DNA from: UMGS902 sp045538895
Lineage (GTDB): Bacteria > Bacillota > Clostridia > Oscillospirales > CAG-272
Length of the DNA: 24,307 nucleotides
Assembly (NCBI GenBank): GCA_045538895.1
Contig: JAZQEH010000097.1
Span: 1 to 24,307 of the forward strand
Reading direction: 5' to 3'
Both the position numbers and the translations under genes were made by a program. A model generated the notes under the pieces. The model made no database searches and was not told where the DNA came from. It worked only from the letters and a program-made list of their open reading frames with translations. Below, piece by piece: positions 14,529 through 22,040 of this stretch; the stretch's first letter is position 1, and each line of letters starts with the position of its first letter.

Positions 14529-17500
14529 TTAATTGAGAATTATGCTAATAATTGCAATTACGTCCTTGATATCAAGAGTGATATCCTGATTGATGTCAGC
14601 TGCAGCAATATCAAGCCCAATACTATTGTCAACAGTGTACTTGATAGTACGTATTGCGTCGATAAGTGAAACTTCACCGTCGCTTGTAGCGTCGCCGTAG
14701 TTCACTATAGGTGCATCGGCAAACACTATTGCATCGGGATTGTCATACGGCACAGTCATCGTATAAGTGCCCAATGAGGAAGAAGTAAGAGTACCTGAAC
14801 ACACGATAAAGTCACCGTATACGCAATAGTAATGCTTGCCGCTCGGAAGCGTATCGGCAGTGAACGGAAGAAGTATTTGCTTTCCTGCGTTAAACTGCTT
14901 TTCCAGAAGCGTGAACGTGCTTTCACCGGCTCTTGCGGATATAGATTCATATATTGCACCGCTATCGGTATCGGTATATGCAAAGTTGCTCATACATACG
15001 GTATCGGAGTAAGCACCGCAGTTTACAACCGTGCCGCTCTGAGTGTAAGCACGCACCTTATAGTATGTGGCACCGGCTCCTGCATTATCGGTATACGTAG
15101 GCTTCGAGGTCTTTGCTATCTGCACAAAGTCAACTCCGTCAGCAGAACGGTAGAACTCGTAGCCGCTTGCACCATCAACTGCCGTAGCCGTAAGCACAAA
15201 CGAGTCTTCAACACGGTCAACGCTGAGTACGGGTGCATCGAGTTTAACGGGGGTAACGGTGCATACCTTAAGCGGACCGTAGCAGTACGCATCACCAAGC
15301 GACGCCCACGTCTGTACAGCATATTCATAAGTTGTACCTGCGGTAACGTCGGTATCTGTATACGACGTACCCTCTGCTATACGCAGCGTGTCGCCCCACG
15401 CAGTTTCGCCCGAAACTCTCTTGAATACTCTGTATTTTGTAGCAACTTCGGGAGCACTCCATTCGAGAACAAGCTCTCTGCCATCATAGGTAATAGTCGG
15501 GGTAACTGTTGCAAGCTTTATCACCGCAACGTTTTCTGATACGGGAGTATAAACCGTGATGCTGCCGTCCAATGTATACGCACGTGTGCGGTAATAGTAA
15601 GTTGTACCTTCAACCGCAGTTTCGTCAACGTATGAAAGCGACTCGGTTTTGGTAAGCTGCTTAAAGTTTACACCGTCGGTGGAACGGTAGAACTTATACG
15701 CACTTGCACCGCTCACAGAGGAGGACGTAAGCTTTATTCCGTTGGCTGTATTTGAAGCTGTTATAGTGGGAGCCGCATACAAAGTAGTGGTAACGGTCTT
15801 TATAGCAGGGCCTACCTGACTGTAGTAATAAGTATCTCCGACAAGCGTCCATTCCTGAACAGAATACTCATACGAAGTATTCGGAGAAACGGTGTCATCA
15901 AAATAGTAATTATCCAAAGTCATGCGAACGGTTTCTTCCCATGCGGTTTCACCCGCCACCCTGCGGAAAACTCTGTATTTTTCGGCAGTTTCGCTTGCAT
16001 GCCACGAGAGTTTTACAATCTCGCCGTCATAGTACGCCATAAGATCCACAGCCGGAGGAATTGCGGTAACGCCTGCCGTAGCCGCCGATGCCGAGCTTAC
16101 GAGTCTGCCGTACGTTGCATCGCCGCCATATGCATTTGCCTTGTATTGCTTAACCTTATAGTAATAGGTGGTTCCTATTTTTACAGCGGTATCTATATAT
16201 GTTTTGCTTGTGGAGGTTGCAATCTGCGAGTAGCTTCCACCCTCGGAGGTACTGCGGTAGATAATATATCCGGATGCACCCGACACTGCAGGTGTTACGG
16301 TAATCTTGATGCTGCCGTCGGGATTTACAGCCGCAGCGGCAGTGGGAACGTCAACTGCGTGAACCGTTGTAGTGGCTTTACAGATATAGCAGGTCTTTGT
16401 AAGACTTACCGCCGTACCAGACACACTCTTCATAAGAGGAGAATAAAGATGGTCGCCGCTTGCATGATAGTCGGCTGTGCGAACATCAATATACTGTGTG
16501 CTTGTTGCACCCGCAGGTGTTCCGAAAGAGGGGTATTTTAGCGAAACTCCGTTAAGAGTCATTGTAGTAAACGAGAATTTCTTTGCATAAACACTTCTCT
16601 CTGCCCACCAGGAAGATCCGCTTGGAATGTTGAGCGAGTTGTTTGCGTGATAGATCATCCACCAGTCACCAACAGAGTCCTGCACAAAAGAGCCGTGACC
16701 GGGGCCATACATGCCGTTACCCGACGAGAATTTTGCAGAGGTCGCCTTATACCAATGTGAAGCGTTCAAGGGATTGGTGCCGGTAAGAGTAAGAACACCG
16801 TAGCAATAGTACTGATCCCATGAGCCGCTTGCCGAATAAACAATATGAACCGTTCCGTCGGGAGCTTTAAGCACCTGAGGTCCTTCATTTACATCGGGAC
16901 TACCATGAGTTTCCCATGAGTATTCGGGAGTGGAGAGAAGAACACGGGAAGAAGAAATTGTCCACGGGTTAGACATCTGTGCAATGTAGATGTTCTGTGC
17001 CACATTGCTATCGCCTGCCCAACCTGACCAGATAAAGTAGATCTTTCCGCCGTGCTGAAGCACTGTGCCGTCGATAGCCCATTTGTTTGTGGAGTCGGTA
17101 ATCTGTCCGACCATTTTATAATCACTTAACGGATTTTCCGGCTCGGTTGCACGAAGCACGTACATGCGATGATTAGCATTGTCGCCGTTATCGCATGCTA
17201 CGTAAATATACCAACCTGCGTTAGCAGAGCCTACGGTAGCTGCATCAAAATAGTGAAGCTCGGGTGCCCAGTATTCCTTTTTAGCATTGGCAATGGTGGT
17301 TTTGGAAGCATTGAAAACGCTACGCATCTGGGTTGTAAGCTCTCCGAACGCAACACTGCCGTGGGCTGCAATCTTTACTGCGGGATATGCTGTACCGTCA
17401 ACAGTTTCGCTTGAAGAGAAACAATAATAGTAAATGCCGTCCTTTTCAATGATATACGGGTCGGACTTGTCGCCGATGGGGTTTACAAATCTCGCTTCCT

Positions 17501-18614
17501 CGGTAGCGGCACCTGACATTGCCTGTGAGCCTGTTTTAAATACGGGGAAACCTTTGATCTTATCCGCAGAAAGCACGTCTTCTTTATATTTGAGAAGTAC
17601 GCTTCCCATTACGCCGTAGCCAACAAAATCAGAGTTGAACGTACCGCCGGTAACAACTACGGTAGCATCGCCCTTTGGCGGATATGTCAGTGCCGTTGTA
17701 GCAACAGTATTTTCTGCAAGGCGGAATCTGCCCTTAAAGGTACCGCCGCTTATGCGCACAAGCACGTCGGCGGTATATTCATGTACCGAACATTCCGCAC
17801 TGCTTGAAATATCGCCAAGCCGCTTTATCGGACAAACCGCACTTTCAAACTTGCCGCCCGATATCTCCATGTAAAATCTTTTGGTATGTATGTTCATACC
17901 CGTACCGAAAACGTTGTTCTTGAACGTACCGCCCTTGATGATAAGCGATATATCGCCTCTGAGGCTGGATACGGGGTTAGAACCCGAAATACGTCTGTGT
18001 CCTGCGCTGACAGAACTCCATGTACCACTGTATACGTGTACAGAGTAATCCTTTGCATTGGAAGAGCCCTCAAGCGTACTGGGATTGTTCCAGCCGCCGA
18101 TAACTGTGGGGTACGTAAAGCTCGAAAGTCCTGAATCGTCTGTTACTGTCACACCGCTTCCAAAACCGAAATTATTACAGCGTCCCGAAAAGACAAGGCC
18201 TGAAGCGGTTATAGAAAAGTTGATGTTTTTAAAATATGTATCGCTGTTGGCTGCAATATTCGCACTTACAACAAGCTTTGCGGAGTTTGTGGAGCGATAG
18301 TCGACACCGTTCCATACAGAGGTGTACACCACTGCACCGCCAACGTCGGCAGGGGTATATGCCGATGAAATCACAACCTTACCGCAGATGACAATGGTAC
18401 CGCCGCCTATCTCACGCAGATATGCGTTTGCCTTGCTGAGTGTTTTGAGAGGTGCAGACGCACTTGTACCTGCGTTTGTATCCTTACCGTTTGTGTTGTC
18501 AACAAAATACGCAGCAGTTGAACCGGGTGCAAAATCAGCCGCACTTGCGGTAAACGCAAGTATAGCCATGCAGACAAGTATCAACAGTGCCGGTATAATT
18601 CTTTTAAGTTTCAT
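14529..18614 (-). CDS. Secreted GH43-family glycoside hydrolase with FN3 array and dockerin
   Basis: A 1361-residue exported enzyme, probably acting on arabinose- or xylose-containing plant polysaccharide. A signal peptide (1-25, ending ASA) is followed by a beta-helix/pectin-lyase-like region (about 34-345) opening YFVDNTNGKDTNAGTSASAP and rich in SGGTF-type turns. The GH43 five-blade propeller covers about 375-705, with the expected acidic triad Asp385 (SDPYI), Asp515 (AIDGTV) and Glu577 (NEGPQV). A short segment with CYIC (742-745) leads into five FN3-like modules of two alternating kinds (about 756-1206), a domain I do not recognise (1207-1303) and a type I dockerin (1304-1361). The dockerin has two calcium loops, DATSDGEVSLID and DINQDITLDIKD. 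Own promoter and terminator. Subfamily and exact substrate are not determined. Confidence 0.92.
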   Translation of the reverse strand: MKLKRIIPALLILVCMAILAFTASAADFAPGSTAAYFVDNTNGKDTNAGTSASAPLKTLSKANAYLREIGGGTIVICGKVVISSAYTPADVGGAVVYTSVWNGVDYRSTNSAKLVVSANIAANSDTYFKNINFSITASGLVFSGRCNNFGFGSGVTVTDDSGLSSFTYPTVIGGWNNPSTLEGSSNAKDYSVHVYSGTWSSVSAGHRRISGSNPVSSLRGDISLIIKGGTFKNNVFGTGMNIHTKRFYMEISGGKFESAVCPIKRLGDISSSAECSVHEYTADVLVRISGGTFKGRFRLAENTVATTALTYPPKGDATVVVTGGTFNSDFVGYGVMGSVLLKYKEDVLSADKIKGFPVFKTGSQAMSGAATEEARFVNPIGDKSDPYIIEKDGIYYYCFSSSETVDGTAYPAVKIAAHGSVAFGELTTQMRSVFNASKTTIANAKKEYWAPELHYFDAATVGSANAGWYIYVACDNGDNANHRMYVLRATEPENPLSDYKMVGQITDSTNKWAIDGTVLQHGGKIYFIWSGWAGDSNVAQNIYIAQMSNPWTISSSRVLLSTPEYSWETHGSPDVNEGPQVLKAPDGTVHIVYSASGSWDQYYCYGVLTLTGTNPLNASHWYKATSAKFSSGNGMYGPGHGSFVQDSVGDWWMIYHANNSLNIPSGSSWWAERSVYAKKFSFTTMTLNGVSLKYPSFGTPAGATSTQYIDVRTADYHASGDHLYSPLMKSVSGTAVSLTKTCYICKATTTVHAVDVPTAAAAVNPDGSIKITVTPAVSGASGYIIYRSTSEGGSYSQIATSTSKTYIDTAVKIGTTYYYKVKQYKANAYGGDATYGRLVSSASAATAGVTAIPPAVDLMAYYDGEIVKLSWHASETAEKYRVFRRVAGETAWEETVRMTLDNYYFDDTVSPNTSYEYSVQEWTLVGDTYYYSQVGPAIKTVTTTLYAAPTITASNTANGIKLTSSSVSGASAYKFYRSTDGVNFKQLTKTESLSYVDETAVEGTTYYYRTRAYTLDGSITVYTPVSENVAVIKLATVTPTITYDGRELVLEWSAPEVATKYRVFKRVSGETAWGDTLRIAEGTSYTDTDVTAGTTYEYAVQTWASLGDAYCYGPLKVCTVTPVKLDAPVLSVDRVEDSFVLTATAVDGASGYEFYRSADGVDFVQIAKTSKPTYTDNAGAGATYYKVRAYTQSGTVVNCGAYSDTVCMSNFAYTDTDSGAIYESISARAGESTFTLLEKQFNAGKQILLPFTADTLPSGKHYYCVYGDFIVCSGTLTSSSLGTYTMTVPYDNPDAIVFADAPIVNYGDATSDGEVSLIDAIRTIKYTVDNSIGLDIAAADINQDITLDIKDVIAIISIILN

Positions 18615-18647
18615 AATGCACCTCGCAAATTACAATATATATAAATT

Positions 18648-18676
18648 ATAGTAACAAAATAGAAAAGATTTGTCAA
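18648..18676 (-). promoter_or_regulatory. Promoter of the GH43-dockerin gene
   Basis: Minus strand TTGACA (18676-18671), 17 bases, TACTAT (18653-18648), about 34 bases before the ATG with GAGGTG as ribosome binding site. The -35 box directly abuts the end of the 306-base element at 18677. Confidence 0.68.
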
Positions 18677-18982
18677 TAATAAATAAAAACAGGGTGTCGG
18701 TGACACCCTCAGCCTGATGACAAAGTCATCAGGCTGACCAGAGGGTGAGAAACGCAGACAGATTTTTGGATTTTTGTTTCGTCGGCGTACATGTGTACGG
18801 CAGAGACAAAAATCCAAAAAAGCAAGTAACGGCAAGGGCTTGAAAAAGCCCTTGCCTCATTTTGTTTTTACGCAAAGTGAAAAATTATTTCTATTTATTA
18901 GCCTTGCTTTTATTCTTACTTGCGGTCTGACGTGTTTGTCAGCACTCTGAGGGTGTCGGTGACACCCTATTTTTATTTATTA
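18677..18982. mobile_element. 306-bp non-autonomous element with 33-bp terminal inverted repeats
   Basis: The first 33 bases (18677-18709) and the last 33 (18950-18982) are inverted copies with one mismatch. Each contains the hairpin AGGGTGTCGGTGACACCCT (18691-18709 and 18950-18968) flanked outside by TAATAAATAAAAA. Between them are a 12-base-pair hairpin (18710-18736, CAGCCTGATGAC arm, AAA loop), a long stem GGATTTTTGT.../...ACAAAAATCC (about 18768-18815) with CGTACATGTGTACG at its tip, and GGCAAGGGCTT/AAGCCCTTGCC (18831-18856). No gene is present. The outer TAA at the right end is the stop codon of the neighbouring transporter subunit. It occupies almost the whole non-coding interval here. 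Confidence 0.8.
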
Positions 18983-19282
18983 CATTTCTGCTTTGTTTTT
19001 GATAGCCTTTTTCTTATTTGAGGTAAGTGCAACCTCACCGTTAAGATACATCACAACAAGTCCGAGCAGAACCATAACGGTTGAAAGCTTGATGATGTAA
19101 GGTATTATGGTTTTATAAATAAATACGCATATTGCCGTTGCGGTTTCGCCGCCGATAAACAGTGCCGCAAGGTAACCAAAGAAGGTAAGACCTCCTGCAA
19201 AAAGCGCAATCATAACACCGTAGCCGAATATAACACGGAGGAAGTCACTGATTTTTTTGCATATTGCTTTAAACTTATTCAT
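18980..19282 (-). CDS. Small membrane subunit of a TRAP-type transporter (DctQ-like position)
   Basis: A 100-residue protein with a basic amphipathic N-terminus and about three hydrophobic segments (about 18-43, 47-63 and 67-82), ending in a lysine-rich cytoplasmic tail. It is shorter than the usual four-helix DctQ subunit of 150 or more residues, so I assign it as the small permease partner from its position, not from a recognised motif. Its AGGAGG overlaps the stop codon of the large subunit 12 bases upstream, so they are made together. The TAA stop is the first codon-sized piece of the adjacent element's terminal repeat. Confidence 0.65.
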   Translation of the reverse strand: MNKFKAICKKISDFLRVIFGYGVMIALFAGGLTFFGYLAALFIGGETATAICVFIYKTIIPYIIKLSTVMVLLGLVVMYLNGEVALTSNKKKAIKNKAEM

Positions 19283-19294
19283 TTGTGTACCTCC

Positions 19295-20656
19295 TTACAT
19301 TCCGAGTATCGGGAGCCATCCCATAAGAATAACAACCTGAAGTATAAACTGCAAAGCAACCCACCAAAGGTCGTTTTTAACAGTCTTTGAAAAGTCGGAT
19401 TCTGCGATTGACATACCTGCATAAAGTCCGAGTGCAAGAGGAGGAGTGATACCGCACATAACGCCGCAGATGCAAGGAAGCATTGCTGCCGTAAGAAGCG
19501 GATCTACGCCAACTGCCTGCAAAGCAAGAATAAACGTGGGACCAAAGATAACCACAAGTGAAGAACCCGGGATTACCATGCCCATAAAGCAGGTTATGAT
19601 ACAAATTATTACAACCGTACCAAGTTTGCCGACGTTGAGTGAAGAAATGATTACACCGAGTTCCTCAGACACGTTAAGGTCACCGAACAAGCCGCCGATC
19701 ATATATCCGAATACACACACAGCAATAGCAGGAGCAATGGTCTTTACACCGTTTGCAAACATTTTTGCGATATTGGGAATTGTTACAACACTCTTATCCT
19801 TTGCGATAAGGCAGGTATAAATAGATGCAATACCGCCGATGAAAAGAAGAATTGAACTTGAGAAATACTTTGCACCTGTTTCGCCAAGTCTTTGGGTAAA
19901 GAAAGTATCCTTGAGCATAAAGTCAAGTACAAACGGGAGCATAATTACTACAGGAAGAAGAAGTCCCTGCCAGCCGGTCTTAATAGTTTCCTTAAGGCTT
20001 GGAAGATCCTCTTTTCTCATGGGCTTAACCTTATAATACTTGCAGAATGCAAATACGGTTAAGATACGCTGAAGAACGAACCAGAGTGAAATACCCCAAA
20101 GCACCATCCAGAATTTACCCTGTGATACCTCGTTATCAGGACATGCAACCGCAAAAGCAGTCATTGCCGCAACGATGTTTGAGGAGGGCGGTATCATATT
20201 GCCCATATAGCTTGCATTGCTCTCGATATTTGCGGCAAGCTCTGCCGGGAAACCCGAACGCTTCATTGCAGGAATGGTAATAGAACCGGTAGCCATTACG
20301 TTACCTGGGCCGCTGCCGGAGAGAGCACCCATAAATGCAGATGCAATTACTGCGGCATAGCCTGCACCGCCGGTGATTCTGCCGACGATTGAAAGGATTA
20401 TTGCAATACAACTGTCAATTATCTTTGTTTTAGTAAGAAGAATTGACATTGCAACGAATGCAACCATAGAATAAAGCAGCGATGTGGAAAGTGCTTTGTC
20501 AATATACTCTCCTACGTTTCCCCATGTTCCGGTTACGGTGAGCAAAACGAGAAAGCTTAACAAAATCGCTTCGTAAACAGGTCGTTTTACAAGAATAAAC
20601 CAGACACAGATTACCGCCAGCATAATTCCAAGGTAAATAAGTGAACTTGGTATCAT
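19295..20656 (-). CDS. TRAP transporter large permease subunit (DctM family)
   Basis: A 453-residue membrane protein with about eleven to thirteen hydrophobic segments. The two inverted-repeat signatures of DctM-type (IT superfamily) permeases are visible: FMGALSGSGPGNVMATGSITIPAMKRSGFPAELAANIESNASYMGNMIPPSS (about 108-160) and GMVIPGSSLVVIFGPTFILALQAVGVDPLLTAAMLPCICGVMCGITPPLALGLY near the C-terminus. AGGAGG precedes the start. The divergent LysR gene and a clear promoter point to ligand-controlled expression. No DctP-like extracytoplasmic binding protein is encoded in the window, so the substrate, presumably an organic acid, cannot be inferred. Confidence 0.88.
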   Translation of the reverse strand: MIPSSLIYLGIMLAVICVWFILVKRPVYEAILLSFLVLLTVTGTWGNVGEYIDKALSTSLLYSMVAFVAMSILLTKTKIIDSCIAIILSIVGRITGGAGYAAVIASAFMGALSGSGPGNVMATGSITIPAMKRSGFPAELAANIESNASYMGNMIPPSSNIVAAMTAFAVACPDNEVSQGKFWMVLWGISLWFVLQRILTVFAFCKYYKVKPMRKEDLPSLKETIKTGWQGLLLPVVIMLPFVLDFMLKDTFFTQRLGETGAKYFSSSILLFIGGIASIYTCLIAKDKSVVTIPNIAKMFANGVKTIAPAIAVCVFGYMIGGLFGDLNVSEELGVIISSLNVGKLGTVVIICIITCFMGMVIPGSSLVVIFGPTFILALQAVGVDPLLTAAMLPCICGVMCGITPPLALGLYAGMSIAESDFSKTVKNDLWWVALQFILQVVILMGWLPILGM

Positions 20657-20709
20657 AACTGAACCTCCTAATTCCTTATCGGTTATGAAGTTTATTACTT
20701 ACGGGTTAT

Positions 20710-20737
20710 ATTATACACTCGTTTTCGTTTTTGTCAA
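20710..20737 (-). promoter_or_regulatory. Promoter of the TRAP transporter operon
   Basis: Minus strand TTGACA (20737-20732), 16 bases, TATAAT (20715-20710). Transcription would start about 60 bases before the permease ATG. A GGGTTATA motif (20703-20710) overlaps the end of the -10 box and recurs inverted near the lysR start. Confidence 0.82.
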
Positions 20738-20765
20738 GCAAAAAATGAAAATTTAATGTAATTTC

Positions 20766-20817
20766 TTGCTTTTTTTCGTCCAAAATGATAATCTATATGT
20801 AATAATACGTATAACCC
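20766..20817 (+). promoter_or_regulatory. Candidate lysR promoter and LysR-type binding site
   Basis: TTGCTT (20766-20771), 17 bases, TAATCT (20789-20794) is the best-placed promoter for lysR. Just downstream, ATACGTAT (20805-20812) is a perfect palindrome inside a T-rich/A-rich context of the T-N11-A type used by LysR proteins, and it overlaps TATAACCC (20810-20817), the inverse of the GGGTTATA at 20703-20710. Confidence 0.5.
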
Positions 20818-20838
20818 ATATAATATAAGGAGGAAGTT

Positions 20839-21735
20839 ATGAACTCCCGACAGCTTCAATATGCAGTGCTGCTTGCAGAGGTTGGCAGTTTCTCGCAGCT
20901 TGCCGAAAAACTTAATATTACGCAACCGGCACTCAGCAAGCAGATTCTCACACTTGAAAAAGAGCTTGGCGTGGTGCTTTTTAACAGAAGCCTATCCCCC
21001 ATAACTCCAACCGCCGCAGGCGAGCATTTTGTGCGTGAAGCAAAAGAGATACTATATAGGGAAGACCAGCTTATCCGCTCAATGGAGCAATTCAAGAGCG
21101 GAGAAAAAGGTCAGCTTGTCATAGGAACAACACCTTTCAGGAGCGCGTATCTTATCCCCAAGGTGGTAAAAAAGGTGCAAGCAAAGTTTCCACATGTGCA
21201 AGTAAAACTCATAGAAGAAGGAAGCGATCTGCTCCGCAAAGATGCGTCCGACGGAAAATTTGACTTTGCCGTAGTTAATCTGCCTGTTGACGAATCGCTC
21301 CTTTCGGTCAATGCCATTGAACCTGACAAGCTTGCACTTGTTGTACCGGATGCACTTCTTGAAAAGCACCCCGAATTCAAAGACATACAAAGCGTTGAGT
21401 TTAAAGACTGTGCCGCACTCCCCTTTGTCGTTGTAGGTGCAACACAGGAAATGCGTATACTTTTTGAAAAGCTGTGCCTTGATTCCAAAGTCCGCCCTGA
21501 AATTGCCGCCGAGGTTGTCGGTCTTACAACCGCATTTGAAATGGCTTGCAGTGGAGTCGGTGCTACGCTTCTCCCCTTGCAATTTGTTAAAAATGAGATG
21601 TCAAACCACCCGATAACGGTAATTGAGCTTAAGGACAATGCTTATTTGCGACAACCTGCGGTTGTTGTAAAAAAAGGACAGTATATTTCCGAATATGCAA
21701 AATATGCAATAGAGCTTCTGACAAAAATGTCATAG
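20839..21735 (+). CDS. LysR-family transcriptional regulator
   Basis: A 298-residue regulator of standard LysR length. The N-terminal winged HTH (about 1-65) reads NSRQLQYAVLLAEVGSFSQLAEKLNITQPALSKQILTLEKELGVVLFNR, and the periplasmic-binding-protein-like effector domain spans about 90-295 (GQLVIGTTPFRSAYLIPKV opens it). AAGGAGG at 20828-20834 supports the ATG. Divergent placement against the TRAP operon, with shared regulatory DNA of 182 bases, makes that operon the likely target and its transported acid the likely inducer. The last codons lie in a terminator shared with the convergent gene. Confidence 0.94.
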   Translation: MNSRQLQYAVLLAEVGSFSQLAEKLNITQPALSKQILTLEKELGVVLFNRSLSPITPTAAGEHFVREAKEILYREDQLIRSMEQFKSGEKGQLVIGTTPFRSAYLIPKVVKKVQAKFPHVQVKLIEEGSDLLRKDASDGKFDFAVVNLPVDESLLSVNAIEPDKLALVVPDALLEKHPEFKDIQSVEFKDCAALPFVVVGATQEMRILFEKLCLDSKVRPEIAAEVVGLTTAFEMACSGVGATLLPLQFVKNEMSNHPITVIELKDNAYLRQPAVVVKKGQYISEYAKYAIELLTKMS

Positions 21736-21755
21736 TCTTTCGACTATGACATTTT
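21724..21755. terminator. Bidirectional terminator encoding both stop codons
   Basis: AAAATGTCATAGTC (21724-21737) and GACTATGACATTTT (21742-21755) form a 14-base-pair stem with a TTTC loop; T runs follow in both directions. The lysR TAG (21733-21735) and the DUF1294 TAG (21746-21744) lie at mirror positions in the two arms. Confidence 0.88.
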
Positions 21756-22040
21756 CTTTAGCACAAAAAGTATTGCGGCTATCCATATTACCGTAAAAAA
21801 TCCGATTTTAAGAAGCAGACCGTCATGCGACTTGGTTTTATGACGTACACAAAACATCGCAAACAACGTTCCCACTCCTCCGCCTGCCTCGGCAAATCTG
21901 ACAAAGGTTTTTTCAGGCACTCTCCGCACACTTCCTCTCGGCAAACGGCTGATGTGCTTATCGTAAACAACAAATACTGCTGCAACTACATTTATTATAA
22001 TGAGATAAATCAAAGAAATATCCGAAACAAAGTCCATCAT
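21744..22040 (-). CDS. DUF1294 small membrane protein
   Basis: A 98-residue protein with about three membrane segments (about 7-25, 48-64 and 76-92). The DUF1294 signature is clear: VVYDKHISRLPRGSVRRVPEKTF, then the glycine-rich GGGVGTLFAMF and the RHKTKS motif. Function is unknown for the family. It overlaps the end of the tmcAL gene by four bases (ATGA), so it is translated as the second gene of that operon. Confidence 0.88.
   Translation of the reverse strand: MMDFVSDISLIYLIIINVVAAVFVVYDKHISRLPRGSVRRVPEKTFVRFAEAGGGVGTLFAMFCVRHKTKSHDGLLLKIGFFTVIWIAAILFVLKKMS

Noticed and set aside
14832..15539. Open frame of 235 codons antisense to the GH43 gene
   Set aside because: It lies over FN3 modules of a clear gene, its composition is atypical (rich in Cys, Arg and Ile) and it has no domain or ribosome binding site.
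18831..18870. GGCAAGGGCTT hairpin followed by T-rich DNA as a terminator for a plus-strand gene
   Set aside because: No plus-strand gene lies upstream; it is an internal hairpin of the 306-bp element.
20819..20824. Perfect TATAAT just before lysR as its -10 box
   Set aside because: Transcription would begin at or inside the ribosome binding site at 20828-20834; TAATCT at 20789-20794 with a 17-base spacer is better placed.
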